This document shows, in pieces, positions 8,742 through 17,862 of a DNA stretch of 64,000 nt. How positions within the stretch are numbered: position 1 is the first letter of the stretch; every line of letters starts with the position of its first letter. The position numbers and the translations under genes are program-made. The notes below the pieces were generated by a model that did no database searches, was not told the origin of the DNA, and saw only the letters and a list, made by a program, of their open reading frames with translations. The stretch is from Flavobacterium sp. LPB0248 (GTDB lineage Bacteria > Bacteroidota > Bacteroidia > Flavobacteriales > Flavobacteriaceae): contig NZ_CP058246.1 of the NCBI RefSeq assembly GCF_013388355.1, forward strand, positions 3,038,001 through 3,102,000, read 5' to 3'.

Positions 8742-9497
8742 ATGAAAAAAACAGTTTTAATTACTGGTGCAACAAGCGGAATTGGAAAAGCAACTGCTCA
8801 GATTTTAGCAAAAAATAATTATAAAGTTATTCTTTGCGGAAGACGTAAAGACCGTTTGGAAGAACTTCAAAAAGAACTTTCGGCTTTTACAGAAGTTCAT
8901 TCTTTATCATTTGATGTCCGAAACAAAGAAGAAGTTTTAGAAAAAATAGGAGCTTTGCCAAATGATTTTTCTACAATCGACGTTTTAATTAATAATGCTG
9001 GAAATGCCCACGGTTTAGATCCGATTCAGAACGGAAATTTAGACGATTGGGATGCCATGATTGATATTAATGTAAAAGGTCTTTTGTATGTTTCAAAAGC
9101 GGTAATTCCGCAAATGGTCGAAAGACAATCGGGGCATATTATTAATATTGGTTCAACTGCGGCAAAAGAAGTTTATCCGAACGGAAATGTATACTGCGGT
9201 TCTAAACATGCTGTTGATGCAATTACTGCAGGAATGCGAATCGATTTGAATCCGTTTGGAATTCGAGTTGGCGGCATTCATCCAGGAATGGTGGCGACAG
9301 AATTTAGCGAAGTCCGTTTTAAAGGAGATGTTGAAAGAGCAGCAAATGTTTATAAAGGATTTGATCCGCTGCAGGCAGAAGATATCGCCGATATTATTCA
9401 TTTTGTGGTTTCAAGACCTTATCATGTAAATATCGCAGATTTGGTTGTCATGAGTACAGCACAAGCATCTTCGACGATTGTTAAAAAGAATATTTAA
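8742..9497 (+). CDS. Short-chain dehydrogenase/reductase
   Basis: A 251-residue classical SDR. The Rossmann dinucleotide motif TGATSGIG lies at residues 8-15, NNAG near residue 85, the catalytic Ser in NIGSTAA, and the YxxxK pair as YCGSK. The ARG/Lys pattern after beta-2 (CGRRKDR) suggests NADP(H) preference. It resembles YdfG-type 3-hydroxy acid dehydrogenases, although the substrate is not established. The gene stands alone between a palindrome upstream and nested inverted repeats downstream. Confidence 0.88.
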   Translation: MKKTVLITGATSGIGKATAQILAKNNYKVILCGRRKDRLEELQKELSAFTEVHSLSFDVRNKEEVLEKIGALPNDFSTIDVLINNAGNAHGLDPIQNGNLDDWDAMIDINVKGLLYVSKAVIPQMVERQSGHIINIGSTAAKEVYPNGNVYCGSKHAVDAITAGMRIDLNPFGIRVGGIHPGMVATEFSEVRFKGDVERAANVYKGFDPLQAEDIADIIHFVVSRPYHVNIADLVVMSTAQASSTIVKKNI

Positions 9498-9507
9498 AAC
9501 TAGATGA

Positions 9508-9597
9508 TTAGACTTCTTAGAAAATCAGATCTTTAGTTTAACTTAGGAAACTGAAAACCAATCTAAGAAGTCTAAAATCTAAGTCAGTCTAAAGATC
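9508..9597. repeat. Nested inverted repeats after the SDR gene
   Basis: TTAGACTTCTTAGA (9508-9521) pairs with its complement at 9562-9575, and GATCTTTAG (9528-9536) pairs with CTAAAGATC at 9589-9597. The two pairs interleave, so they cannot both form fully at once in one RNA without a pseudoknot. The space holds no gene. Confidence 0.65.
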
Positions 9598-9604
9598 CGG
9601 AATA

Positions 9605-10750
9605 ATGATTAATAAACGCCTTTTAATTAAAAATCTCCTCGCTCATAATGACGAAAGCAGTTTTTATGATAAGAAAAGGCAATTGAATCTTCATTCCAGA
9701 GAAGGAAAAGGAAAGTTCTTAAAGCACATTTGTGCATTATCCAATTCAAATCCGAATAACAACTCTTATATCGTTGTTGGGGTAGAAGATCAAGATAACG
9801 AAATTGTAGGCGATGACTTCTTCGATGATAGCAGAATTCAGAATCTGGTCAATGCTTTCTTAGAAAATCCACCGAAAATTCAATACGAAAACGTCCCTTT
9901 TCCAAACCTTCCAAAAGACAAAGTAATCGGCCTGGTTACAATAAAGCCCAAAAGTAAAATCTCGTACTTTAAAAAAGGAATCCACACCATTCTTGCTAAT
10001 AGTGTTTTTATAAGGCGAGGCAGTAATTCGATTCCTCTAGAAGAACACAAGGAAATCGAAAAAAGCAATCAGAATACCGAAACCGTGATCGGAATAGAGA
10101 ACAGCTCTCGAAATAGTATTCAATATACTTTAGACGGTGTTATCGATTTTATGAATTTCAGACATAAAGATATGTCGCCAAAATATCGTGTTTTTAAAGA
10201 ATTATTCGTGATTTGCTGGGCTGGAGTTCCCAAAAAATTACGCGATAAAACCTATTTGTCTCGTGTTGATATTGAACTGATAAACGAACAGATTAAGCTT
10301 TTTTATTCTGCCCAAGACGTTGTTACAATCGAATATAATGATGATACTTTTACGATCACAGAATACGTGCCACTTGGTTTAAATGACAAAACGAGTTATT
10401 ATCCGTTAGAAGAACAAACGATTTATTTTTTTGACAACGGTTATTATAAAATTGATCGCCAAATGCTTTTTCAGCCACCGGAGTTTAACCGAAAAATGTT
10501 GCATCATATTTATAATTCTAATATAGCACTGCTTAGAAAATTGGAAAAAGAGATGTCACTATCTGAGCGTGAAATGAAAGATTTAGAAAACCTTCCTTCT
10601 ACTTTTATGATTTGCCATCTGAATGGTTTCGAAGATGCCAGACAGAAGCTAATTGATGCAAAATTGCTTTTGAAACCTTATAAGAATATCTATTCTTCTT
10701 TTAAAGAAGCTTTACGAGTTTTGCGTAAAATGAAATATGATGTTCAGTAA
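9605..10750 (+). CDS. AlbA_2 (Schlafen-like) domain protein
   Basis: The 381-residue product starts with an AlbA_2-type domain over roughly residues 15-140: an E/D-rich strand, the GKGKFLKHICALSNSNPNNNSYIVVGVEDQ core, and the FIRRGSNSIP motif that closes the domain. Such proteins are often called ATP-binding proteins. The remaining 240 residues show no recognisable domain; the end is helical and charged. AlbA_2 proteins occur as regulators and in defence loci, but nothing defence-like is adjacent here. Confidence 0.7.
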   Translation: MINKRLLIKNLLAHNDESSFYDKKRQLNLHSREGKGKFLKHICALSNSNPNNNSYIVVGVEDQDNEIVGDDFFDDSRIQNLVNAFLENPPKIQYENVPFPNLPKDKVIGLVTIKPKSKISYFKKGIHTILANSVFIRRGSNSIPLEEHKEIEKSNQNTETVIGIENSSRNSIQYTLDGVIDFMNFRHKDMSPKYRVFKELFVICWAGVPKKLRDKTYLSRVDIELINEQIKLFYSAQDVVTIEYNDDTFTITEYVPLGLNDKTSYYPLEEQTIYFFDNGYYKIDRQMLFQPPEFNRKMLHHIYNSNIALLRKLEKEMSLSEREMKDLENLPSTFMICHLNGFEDARQKLIDAKLLLKPYKNIYSSFKEALRVLRKMKYDVQ

Positions 10751-10752
10751 AC

Positions 10753-10795
10753 TAAGGTTCTGAGTTGCTGAGATACTAAGGTTCTAAGGTTTTTT
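10753..10795. repeat. Direct-repeat element CTAAGGTTCT
   Basis: ACTAAGGTTCT occurs at 10750-10760 and 10777-10787, followed at once by a third partial copy (AAGGTTTTTT). The words are of the kind scattered between genes in flavobacterial chromosomes. It lies between the AlbA_2 gene and the convergent lipoprotein gene. Confidence 0.55.
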
Positions 10796-10838
10796 CTGGA
10801 GAGATACACTGCAGTGCGTCTAGTTCACGCTGAAATTC

Positions 10839-11582
10839 TTATTGAAAATTTAAATATTGTTGCACTTCTTCGTACGGGAATAAAAGCTCTTTTGGACCAT
10901 CTGCGTAAGATGCGGCTTCGTATGAGTTATAATATAAAAGTAAACCTTGAGAAGTATAAAATATATTTTGAGGCAGTTGGAATTTGTCATTTTCAAACAT
11001 CAAACCTGTAGCATTAATATTGGCTTTTTCTGGAATTTTATATTTTGATCTAAATGTTTTCTCAGCAAAAGTTTTAAACTCATTTTCGTTTTTAAACAAC
11101 TGTTTATTGAAAATGGTTTTTCCTGTTTTTTTATCGAATAATAATGATCGGTAGCCTTGATATCCGTGAGCTCCGCCAGTAAAAGTGTAATGATCAATTT
11201 TTAAATTCAGAATTTGGTCTGATTGAAATTCTACATTCCCAATTATTTTTGCTTCCCACCCAAAAGTGTCGTTCGGAAATTTTTGATGCATTTCTTCGTA
11301 TGAAGTAATAAAAGATTTTGACAACGCTTTATAATCATTGACTTTTACTGAATCTTCTTCAAAAAAAACAATCTCCTTAATAACAGCAAAGACTTTTTTA
11401 TTGATGCTGTCTGATGTTACTTTAATATTTTTAGCAATTGGAACTTCTATGGTGATTTTTGGGCAGTCATTTGCGCACGGTACAGTAGATTTCTCTTCAA
11501 ACGTTTCATTCTCAAATGAAAGCTCTTTTTTGCAACTTGTAAAAATCAAACACAAAAAGAGTATAAATAAGTAATTTTTCAT
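10839..11582 (-). CDS. Lipoprotein with DUF4163/DUF3298-like domains
   Basis: A 247-residue protein with a lipoprotein signal peptide ending in the lipobox FTSC (Cys17). A short spacer leads to a beta-rich N-terminal region (KITIEVPIAKNIKVTSDSINKKV) typical of DUF4163, followed by the DUF3298 signature YTFTGGAHGYQGYRSLLFDKKTG. Proteins with this pair of domains are exported and of unknown function. The gene is convergent with the AlbA_2 gene and divergent from the PLP enzyme. Confidence 0.8.
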   Translation of the reverse strand: MKNYLFILFLCLIFTSCKKELSFENETFEEKSTVPCANDCPKITIEVPIAKNIKVTSDSINKKVFAVIKEIVFFEEDSVKVNDYKALSKSFITSYEEMHQKFPNDTFGWEAKIIGNVEFQSDQILNLKIDHYTFTGGAHGYQGYRSLLFDKKTGKTIFNKQLFKNENEFKTFAEKTFRSKYKIPEKANINATGLMFENDKFQLPQNIFYTSQGLLLYYNSYEAASYADGPKELLFPYEEVQQYLNFQ

Positions 11583-11686
11583 ATCAAAAAGTGTTAATTA
11601 TCTACAAAGGTAAGAAGTTGTATCGCGATAAAATAAATTAAGCGGTAAATTTGTAAAAGAATTAAGGAATTAAAATTTATAACTAT

Positions 11687-12829
11687 ATGAAATTCAATAC
11701 AAAAGTAATTCACGGAGGACAACATCATGATCCAAGTACAGGAGCTGTGATGCCACCAGTGTATCAGACTTCAACATTTGTACAAACAAGTCCAGGAAAA
11801 CCTTTGGCAGATTATGAATACAGTAGAGCTTCGAATCCTACTCGTACTGCTTTAGAAGACGCTTTGGCAAGTATTGAAAACGGAACTCGCGGATTAGCAT
11901 TTTCGTCTGGTCTTGCTGCGACAGACTGTGTTTTAAGATCTTTTAAAGCGGGAGACGAAATTATTGCAATGGATGATTTGTATGGCGGAACGTACAGAAT
12001 GTTCTCTCGTGTTTACAAAGATTCAGGTATTAAATTTCATTTTGTTGATATGACAAATATCGAAAAATTGAAAAGTTTAATTAACGAAAATACGAAGTTA
12101 ATCTGGATAGAAACACCAACAAATCCGTTGATGAAATTGGCAGATATCCAAGAAATAGCAAAAATTACTCAGGAGAAAAAAATTCTTCTTGCAGTAGATA
12201 ATACTTTTGCAACTCCATATTTACAGAAACCATTAGATTTAGGAGCTGATATTGTAATGCACTCAGCAACAAAATATTTAGGCGGACACTCTGATGTTAT
12301 CGCTGGTGCTTTAATTGTAAAAGATGCTGCTTTAGGAGATCAATTGCATTTTCAGCAGTTTGCTACTGGTGCGACACTTGGGCCAATGGATAGTTTTTTG
12401 GTCTTAAGAGGAATCAAAACTTTGGCTTTAAGAGTTCAGAGACATTGTGAAAATGGAGAAAAGGTAGTTGAATACTTGAGTAATCATCCAAAGATTAAAA
12501 CAGTTTATTATCCAGGTTTGAAGAATCATCCGTTTCACGAAATTGCCAAGAAACAAATGAAAGCTTTTGGTGGAATGGTTTCTTTTGATTTTAAATCAGG
12601 AAAGAAAGAAGAGTCGATTGCATTTTTAGAAAAACTGAAAGTCTTTACTCTAGCAGAATCTCTAGGTGGAGTAGAATCATTGGCCAATCACCCAGCATTA
12701 ATGACACATGCATCTATTCCTGCAGATAAAAGAGCAGAAGTTGGTATTACTGATGATTTAGTTCGATTGAGTGTTGGTATTGAAGATGCAGAAGATTTAA
12801 TCGCAGATTTAGAGCAAGCTTTAGCTTAA
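11687..12829 (+). CDS. Cystathionine gamma-synthase/lyase-type PLP enzyme
   Basis: A 380-residue member of the Cys/Met metabolism PLP-dependent family. The PLP lysine is Lys196 in SATKYLGGHSDVIAG; SSGLAATD (residues 73-80), DDLYGGTYR and VDNTFATPYLQ are also as in the family, and SLGGVESLANHPALMTH closes the active site. Family members act in transsulfuration: cystathionine gamma-synthase, beta-lyase or gamma-lyase. The sequence alone does not separate these reliably, so I give no symbol. It appears monocistronic, with a strong palindromic terminator after it. Confidence 0.88.
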   Translation: MKFNTKVIHGGQHHDPSTGAVMPPVYQTSTFVQTSPGKPLADYEYSRASNPTRTALEDALASIENGTRGLAFSSGLAATDCVLRSFKAGDEIIAMDDLYGGTYRMFSRVYKDSGIKFHFVDMTNIEKLKSLINENTKLIWIETPTNPLMKLADIQEIAKITQEKKILLAVDNTFATPYLQKPLDLGADIVMHSATKYLGGHSDVIAGALIVKDAALGDQLHFQQFATGATLGPMDSFLVLRGIKTLALRVQRHCENGEKVVEYLSNHPKIKTVYYPGLKNHPFHEIAKKQMKAFGGMVSFDFKSGKKEESIAFLEKLKVFTLAESLGGVESLANHPALMTHASIPADKRAEVGITDDLVRLSVGIEDAEDLIADLEQALA

Positions 12830-12845
12830 GATAAATTCCAATAAA

Positions 12846-12890
12846 AAAATCCCAAATTCCAATTTTAATAGTTTTGGAATTTGGGATTTT
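12846..12890. terminator. Inverted repeat built from AAATCCCAAATTCCAA
   Basis: Perfect 17-bp arms at 12846-12862 and 12874-12890 enclose an 11-nt loop between convergent genes, so the hairpin can serve both strands. Nearly the same words form the hairpin at 28714-28777. Confidence 0.7.
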
Positions 12891-12912
12891 AATATTTTGG
12901 AATTTAATTTTT

Positions 12913-13704
12913 TTAGAATTCTAAATAGTAGATGTATCCAAAGTTAAACCAAACCTGCCAGTCGTTAGATTTGTTTTCTTTGTAAATATCTTTATTTGGG
13001 TTTAATCCGTCAATCCAATCTGAGTTATAAGTTTGGAAACGAGTTTCGAACATTAAATCGCTCATTTCTGATAATTTATAATGTACACCAATAGATGCTG
13101 TTGCAGACAACGCTACACCAGTTTCAGTAGAGAATCCATGCGCACGGCCATCAGATGGAGTTAAGTATTTTCCTGGAGTATTAGCTGGAAGTGTAATGTC
13201 TCCTAAATGAGATCCAACTTTTGTTGAATAATAGCTTACCTGAAATCCTAAAGCTCCATACGGACTGAAGCTACCAACTGAGTTTTCATAATCATGAATT
13301 TTCATAAAGGGAGAAAATTCCATTTGTGCACCTAGGCTTACTATGCTAGAACTTGCATGCATGTTTCTTAATTGTCTTGCAAATAATCCATTAGGCTTGT
13401 AATCAACCCATTGGCCATGATGCTTTAAATTAGTTTTGCTATAAGAAAGATCAGATCTTACCTTGAAATGTTCTGTGAAATAATTCTCTCTGTTGTTATT
13501 TGCAGAAAAGTTTATGAAGTGCATAATTCCGATGCCAAAACCTGTGTTTCCAACATTATTATCGAAGTTATTTCTTTCTCCAAAATCAGACTGTAAAGTA
13601 ACTGGTCCTCCGTATATTCCGATTTCTTGGGCTAATCCTTGTGCTGATACTGTAGTTGAGATGCCTAACAAGGCAAATAATGTGATAAATAGGGCTTTAC
13701 GCAT
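12913..13704 (-). CDS. Predicted outer-membrane beta-barrel protein
   Basis: I prefer the ATG at 13704, which opens a signal peptide (MRKALFITLFALLGISTTVSAQ); the in-frame ATG at 13731 precedes it by nine residues. The mature part of about 240 residues is rich in alternating strands and glycine/aromatic residues and ends in an aromatic plus acidic/phenylalanine pair (YIYYLEF), as outer-membrane barrels often do. I recall related proteins in flavobacteria listed under the family name THC0290_0291, without known function. It is divergent from gdhA. Confidence 0.65.
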   Translation of the reverse strand: MRKALFITLFALLGISTTVSAQGLAQEIGIYGGPVTLQSDFGERNNFDNNVGNTGFGIGIMHFINFSANNNRENYFTEHFKVRSDLSYSKTNLKHHGQWVDYKPNGLFARQLRNMHASSSIVSLGAQMEFSPFMKIHDYENSVGSFSPYGALGFQVSYYSTKVGSHLGDITLPANTPGKYLTPSDGRAHGFSTETGVALSATASIGVHYKLSEMSDLMFETRFQTYNSDWIDGLNPNKDIYKENKSNDWQVWFNFGYIYYLEF

Positions 13705-14030
13705 TTTTTGGGGGCTTACAAATCTGGGCAAATATATAAAAAACCTAATCGATTCAAAATATTAAATTGCTGTATTGAAAAATAAGTAACAAAATACTTA
13801 ATTTACTAATTTTTAAAGGGTAATTTGCATGTAAACACCTACATGAAAAATGTCTTTTTTTTGGAATGTTTGAAAAAAACACAAATCGATTCAAAAAAGC
13901 GAAAAATATAACAGCGAATCATTATTTGCTATATCTTTGTCAGTTAAAACGAAAACGTTTTCTTAAACGTGGTTTCTTATTTTATAAGAGTGAAAATTAA
14001 ATCTAAATTATCTGAAAATTTATTTCAAAG
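13705..14030. other. Divergent intergenic region before gdhA
   Basis: This AT-rich gap of about 325 bp holds the promoters of the outer-membrane gene and gdhA. Apart from the -7 box of gdhA, I see no gene or clear repeat in it. Confidence 0.6.
13932..13939 (+). promoter_or_regulatory. -7 box of the gdhA promoter
   Basis: TATCTTTG matches the Bacteroidota -7 consensus TAnnTTTG exactly and gives a leader of about 85 nt. No TTG is found at the usual distance upstream. Confidence 0.5.
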
Positions 14031-15374
14031 ATGGAACAAAAAATAAATGAATTTATGGCTCTTGTTGAGTCAAAAAATCCAAACGAGCCAGAATTTCTTC
14101 AAGCTGTTAGAGAATTTGCAGAAACTGTAATTCCGTTTATATCTGAACGTAAAAAGTATGATGGAAAGAATATCCTTTTAAGAATCGCTGAACCTGAAAG
14201 ATCTATAATATTCAGAGTTCCGTGGGTAGATGATAAAGGAGAAATTATTGTAAATAGAGGTTTCAGAATTCAAATGAACTCTGCAATTGGACCTTATAAA
14301 GGAGGAATTAGATTTCACCATACAGTAAATTTATCAGTTTTAAAATTCCTTGCTTTCGAACAGGTTTTCAAAAACAGTTTGACAACTCTTCCAATGGGTG
14401 GAGGTAAAGGTGGTTCTGATTTTGACCCAGAAGGAAAATCAGACGGAGAAATTATGCGTTTCTGCCAGTCATTCATGACAGAATTATGCCGTCATATTGG
14501 TCCAGATCTTGACGTTCCAGCTGGAGATATTGGTGTTGGAGCAAGAGAAATCGGTTATTTGTTCGGACAATATAAAAGAATCAGAAATGAATTTACTGGA
14601 GTTTTAACTGGAAAAGGTTTGGCTTACGGAGGTTCATTAATCAGACCTGAAGCTACAGGATATGGAGTAGTTTATTTTACAGATCAAATGCTTCGTACTA
14701 TCGGACATGAGATTAAAGGTAAAAGGGTAGCTATTTCTGGATTCGGAAACGTAGCTTGGGGAGTAGCTTTAAAAGTAAATGAATTGGGAGGTAAAGTTGT
14801 TACAATTTCTGGACCTGACGGATACATTTATGATGAAGAAGGAATCTCTGGAGAAAAAATTGACCATATGGTTGAAATGAGAGCTACTGGAGATAATAGA
14901 GCAGAAAGATATTTAGAGAAATATCCAAACGCAATATTCCATAAAGGGAAAAGCCCTTGGGAAGTAAAAGTAGATATTGCAATTCCATGTGCTACTCAAA
15001 ATGAATTAAACGGTGATGATGCTAAGAAATTAATTGATAATGGCGTTTTATGTGTTACTGAAGCTGCAAATATGCCTTCTACATTAGATGCTATTAAACT
15101 TTTCTTAGATAATAAAGTATTATTTGCTCCAGGAAAAGCTGCAAACGCTGGTGGTGTTGCTGCTTCTGGATTAGAAATGACTCAAAACTCAATCCGTTTA
15201 AACTGGACTAGTGAAGAAGTAGACTTGAGATTGAAAGAAATCATGATCGGAATTCATAACCAATGTAAAAAATATGGTGCTGAAGAAGACGGATATGTAA
15301 ACTACGTAAAGGGAGCAAACATTGCTGGATTTGTAAAAGTAGCTGATGCGATGCTTGCACAAGGTGTTGTTTAA
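14031..15374 (+). CDS. gdhA: NADP-type glutamate dehydrogenase
   Basis: A 447-residue protein of the usual length for the hexameric bacterial glutamate dehydrogenase. The catalytic Lys126 sits in PMGGGKGGSDFDP, the substrate-binding GPYKGGIRFH at residues 88-96, DVPAGDIGVGAREIGYLFG contains the catalytic Asp, and the Rossmann motif is GFGNVAWG. The enzyme interconverts 2-oxoglutarate plus ammonium and glutamate in the cytosol. NADP specificity is inferred from overall similarity to the assimilatory class. It is monocistronic, with a hairpin after the stop. Confidence 0.93.
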   Translation: MEQKINEFMALVESKNPNEPEFLQAVREFAETVIPFISERKKYDGKNILLRIAEPERSIIFRVPWVDDKGEIIVNRGFRIQMNSAIGPYKGGIRFHHTVNLSVLKFLAFEQVFKNSLTTLPMGGGKGGSDFDPEGKSDGEIMRFCQSFMTELCRHIGPDLDVPAGDIGVGAREIGYLFGQYKRIRNEFTGVLTGKGLAYGGSLIRPEATGYGVVYFTDQMLRTIGHEIKGKRVAISGFGNVAWGVALKVNELGGKVVTISGPDGYIYDEEGISGEKIDHMVEMRATGDNRAERYLEKYPNAIFHKGKSPWEVKVDIAIPCATQNELNGDDAKKLIDNGVLCVTEAANMPSTLDAIKLFLDNKVLFAPGKAANAGGVAASGLEMTQNSIRLNWTSEEVDLRLKEIMIGIHNQCKKYGAEEDGYVNYVKGANIAGFVKVADAMLAQGVV

Positions 15375-15395
15375 AATTTACTTACTACTATAAAA

Positions 15396-15437
15396 AAATA
15401 CCCTCGATTATCTTTATAAGATATCGGGGGTATTTTA
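15396..15437 (+). terminator. Terminator of gdhA
   Basis: AATACCC and GGGTATT form the base of an imperfect stem that continues through CGAT/ATCG and is followed by a T-rich run. Confidence 0.65.
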
Positions 15438-15472
15438 TTTGTGCTAAAAAATAAATAAAATCTCGTTTGTAG

Positions 15473-15480
15473 TATATTTG
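15473..15480 (+). promoter_or_regulatory. -7 box of the porZ promoter
   Basis: TATATTTG fits TAnnTTTG exactly, 19 bp before the ATG at 15500. Confidence 0.5.
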
Positions 15481-15499
15481 TCCTAATAGAATACATTAA

Positions 15500-17785
15500 A
15501 TGATGAAAAAAATATTTTTCTGCGGTTTGTTTTTACTTCTAATTCAGTTTTGCGGAGCGCAAAGCAAATTGTCTTGGCAGGGATATTTTTCATTTAATGA
15601 AATAAAAGATATTTCTGAGTCGACTACGGGCGTATTTGCAGCTTCAGAAAATGCATTGTTTTCTAAAAATATCGCAACAAATATTCTTAAAACAACAACT
15701 ACTGTTGACGGACTATCAGGTCAGACAATTTCTGCAGTTTATTATAGTGAAACATTCAAAAAAACATTGATTGGTTACGAAAACGGTTTGATGATTTTGG
15801 TTAATGAAGTTGATGGTAGTATTTTAAAAGTGGTTGACATAATCAATAAACAGCTTCCGGCAAACAAGAAGAAGATCAATCATTTTATGGAAGATAATGG
15901 TCTAGTGTATGTTTCTTGCGATTTTGGAATTGTACAATTTAATTTGAAAACTTCTCAGTTTGGCGACACGTATTTTATTGGTGATAATGGAGATGAAATA
16001 AGTGTTAAGCAAACCACCATATTTAATGGATTTATTTTTGCAGCGACATTGAGCGGTATTAGAAAAGCAGATAAGACAAATGCCAATCTGATAGATTACA
16101 ATCAATGGTCGGTTGTAAATGCAGGAAGCTGGTCAAGCGTAGAAACTTTAGATACTGAGCTTATTGCGGTAAATGATTCTGGGTATATTCACAGATTCAA
16201 TTCCAATACATTTGTTGGTTTTTTACAACTGCCTCAGCCAGCAGTCGATACAAGAGCAAAAAATCATAATTTATTTGTTACAACTGCCAATACAGTTTAT
16301 GTATACAATAATCAGATGGTTTTGAACCGTCAAATTGCAAATTCTCAGGTTTTAGACAATACTTTAAATTTTACCTGTGCAACGGCGGTTGGAGATCAGA
16401 TTTTTATTGGAACAAAAGAAAAAGGTCTGTTCGCCTCTTCTCTTAATAGTAGTGGAGTTTTCGAAAATAATACTCCAGCTGGGCCAGTTCGCAACAATAT
16501 TTTTGCTATAGATACAGGTTCAAGTGTTTTATGGGCAGTTTACGGAGATTATGATGTTTCATACAATCCTTATCCTTTAGATAATTATGGAATAAGCAAA
16601 TACAATACTTCGGGATGGTTAAATATTCCGTATTCTGAAGTGTATGATGCAAAATCAATTACTAGAGTTCTTGTTAATCCAAACAATGAAAAACAAGTTT
16701 ATGCAAGTTCTTTCTTTTCAGGTTTGGTAAAAGTTGAAAACGATGTTCCGAGTTTTTTATACAATGAAAAAAATAGCGGTTTAGAATCTATAACTACAGA
16801 AGGGCCAAATTATATTGATGTTCGTATTAATGCAGCATCATTTGATAAATCTGCAAATCTTTGGGTAACAAACAGCCGAATAAAAAATGGTCTGAAAGTT
16901 TTAAAAACAAATGGACAATGGGGAAGTTATGCAATGACTTCGATTCTGGATAATGCAGAAGAGAGTAACTATTCAAGCCTAGCTATTGATCGCAACAATG
17001 TAAAATGGATTGGAACTAATAAAGATGGAGTTGTTGGTTTTAATGAAAGCACTAATACATTTAAAAAAATGACTTTTGGTGTCGATACAGGAAATCTGCC
17101 GATAGCCGATGTCAGAACTTTAGCTTTAGATACAAAAAATCAGCTTTGGATCGGGACAACAAAAGGTTTGAGAGTTTTGTCTAATGTTGGAAGTTTTCAA
17201 TCAGAAAGTCGGTTAAAGGCAAATCCAATTATTATAACCGAAGATAATTTGGCTCAAGAATTACTTTACGAACAATTTATTACTTCTATAGTTGTTGATG
17301 GTGCCAACAATAAATGGATTGGTACTGCAGATTCTGGAGTGTTTATGGTCTCTCCAAATGGCCAGGAAACCAAATATCATTTTACGATAAATAATTCTCC
17401 GCTGCCAAGTAATTACATAAATGATATAAAGATAAATGCTAAAACAGGCGAAGTCTTTATGGCGACTAGTAAAGGTTTGGTTTCTTTTAACGGAATTGCC
17501 ACAGAAGCCAACGATGATTTGAGCAATGTATATGTTTATCCAAATCCAGTTCGCCCTAATTATAGCGGAACAGTAAAAGTTGCTGGATTAATTGATAAAG
17601 CCAACGTAAAAATTACTGATATTGAAGGAAATTTGGTTTATGAAATCACATCTTCAGGTGGAACAATTGAATGGGATACCACTGCATTTGGTAAATACAA
17701 AGTTGCGTCTGGCGTCTATATGGTTTTTATTTCTGCAGAAGACGGAGGAGAGACTAAAGTTAAAAAAGTAATGATTATACGATAG
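15500..17785 (+). CDS. porZ: PorZ-like type IX secretion protein
   Basis: A 761-residue exported protein: signal peptide (MMKKIFFCGLFLLLIQFCGAQ), two large beta-propeller regions with repeats of the two-component-regulator type (KWIGTNKDGVVGFN, QLWIGTTKGLRVL, KWIGTADSGVFMV), and a C-terminal T9SS sorting domain starting near DDLSNVYVYPNPVRP and ending VYMVFISAEDGGETKVKKVMIIR region. PorZ is a surface component of the type IX system, linked in Porphyromonas to attaching anionic lipopolysaccharide to cargo. Length and domain order match, and the following recO is a neighbour I associate with flavobacterial porZ. No other T9SS gene is in the window. Confidence 0.82.
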   Translation: MMKKIFFCGLFLLLIQFCGAQSKLSWQGYFSFNEIKDISESTTGVFAASENALFSKNIATNILKTTTTVDGLSGQTISAVYYSETFKKTLIGYENGLMILVNEVDGSILKVVDIINKQLPANKKKINHFMEDNGLVYVSCDFGIVQFNLKTSQFGDTYFIGDNGDEISVKQTTIFNGFIFAATLSGIRKADKTNANLIDYNQWSVVNAGSWSSVETLDTELIAVNDSGYIHRFNSNTFVGFLQLPQPAVDTRAKNHNLFVTTANTVYVYNNQMVLNRQIANSQVLDNTLNFTCATAVGDQIFIGTKEKGLFASSLNSSGVFENNTPAGPVRNNIFAIDTGSSVLWAVYGDYDVSYNPYPLDNYGISKYNTSGWLNIPYSEVYDAKSITRVLVNPNNEKQVYASSFFSGLVKVENDVPSFLYNEKNSGLESITTEGPNYIDVRINAASFDKSANLWVTNSRIKNGLKVLKTNGQWGSYAMTSILDNAEESNYSSLAIDRNNVKWIGTNKDGVVGFNESTNTFKKMTFGVDTGNLPIADVRTLALDTKNQLWIGTTKGLRVLSNVGSFQSESRLKANPIIITEDNLAQELLYEQFITSIVVDGANNKWIGTADSGVFMVSPNGQETKYHFTINNSPLPSNYINDIKINAKTGEVFMATSKGLVSFNGIATEANDDLSNVYVYPNPVRPNYSGTVKVAGLIDKANVKITDIEGNLVYEITSSGGTIEWDTTAFGKYKVASGVYMVFISAEDGGETKVKKVMIIR

Positions 17786-17862
17786 TATTCAGTCGCAGTT
17801 TCAGTTTTCAATTTCGTTCGACAACTTGAAACTTTAAACTTGAAACAAATAAAACAAAAATT

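Noticed and set aside
12913..15374. Operon of the outer-membrane gene with gdhA
   Set aside because: The two genes are on opposite strands and diverge; they only share the intergenic region.
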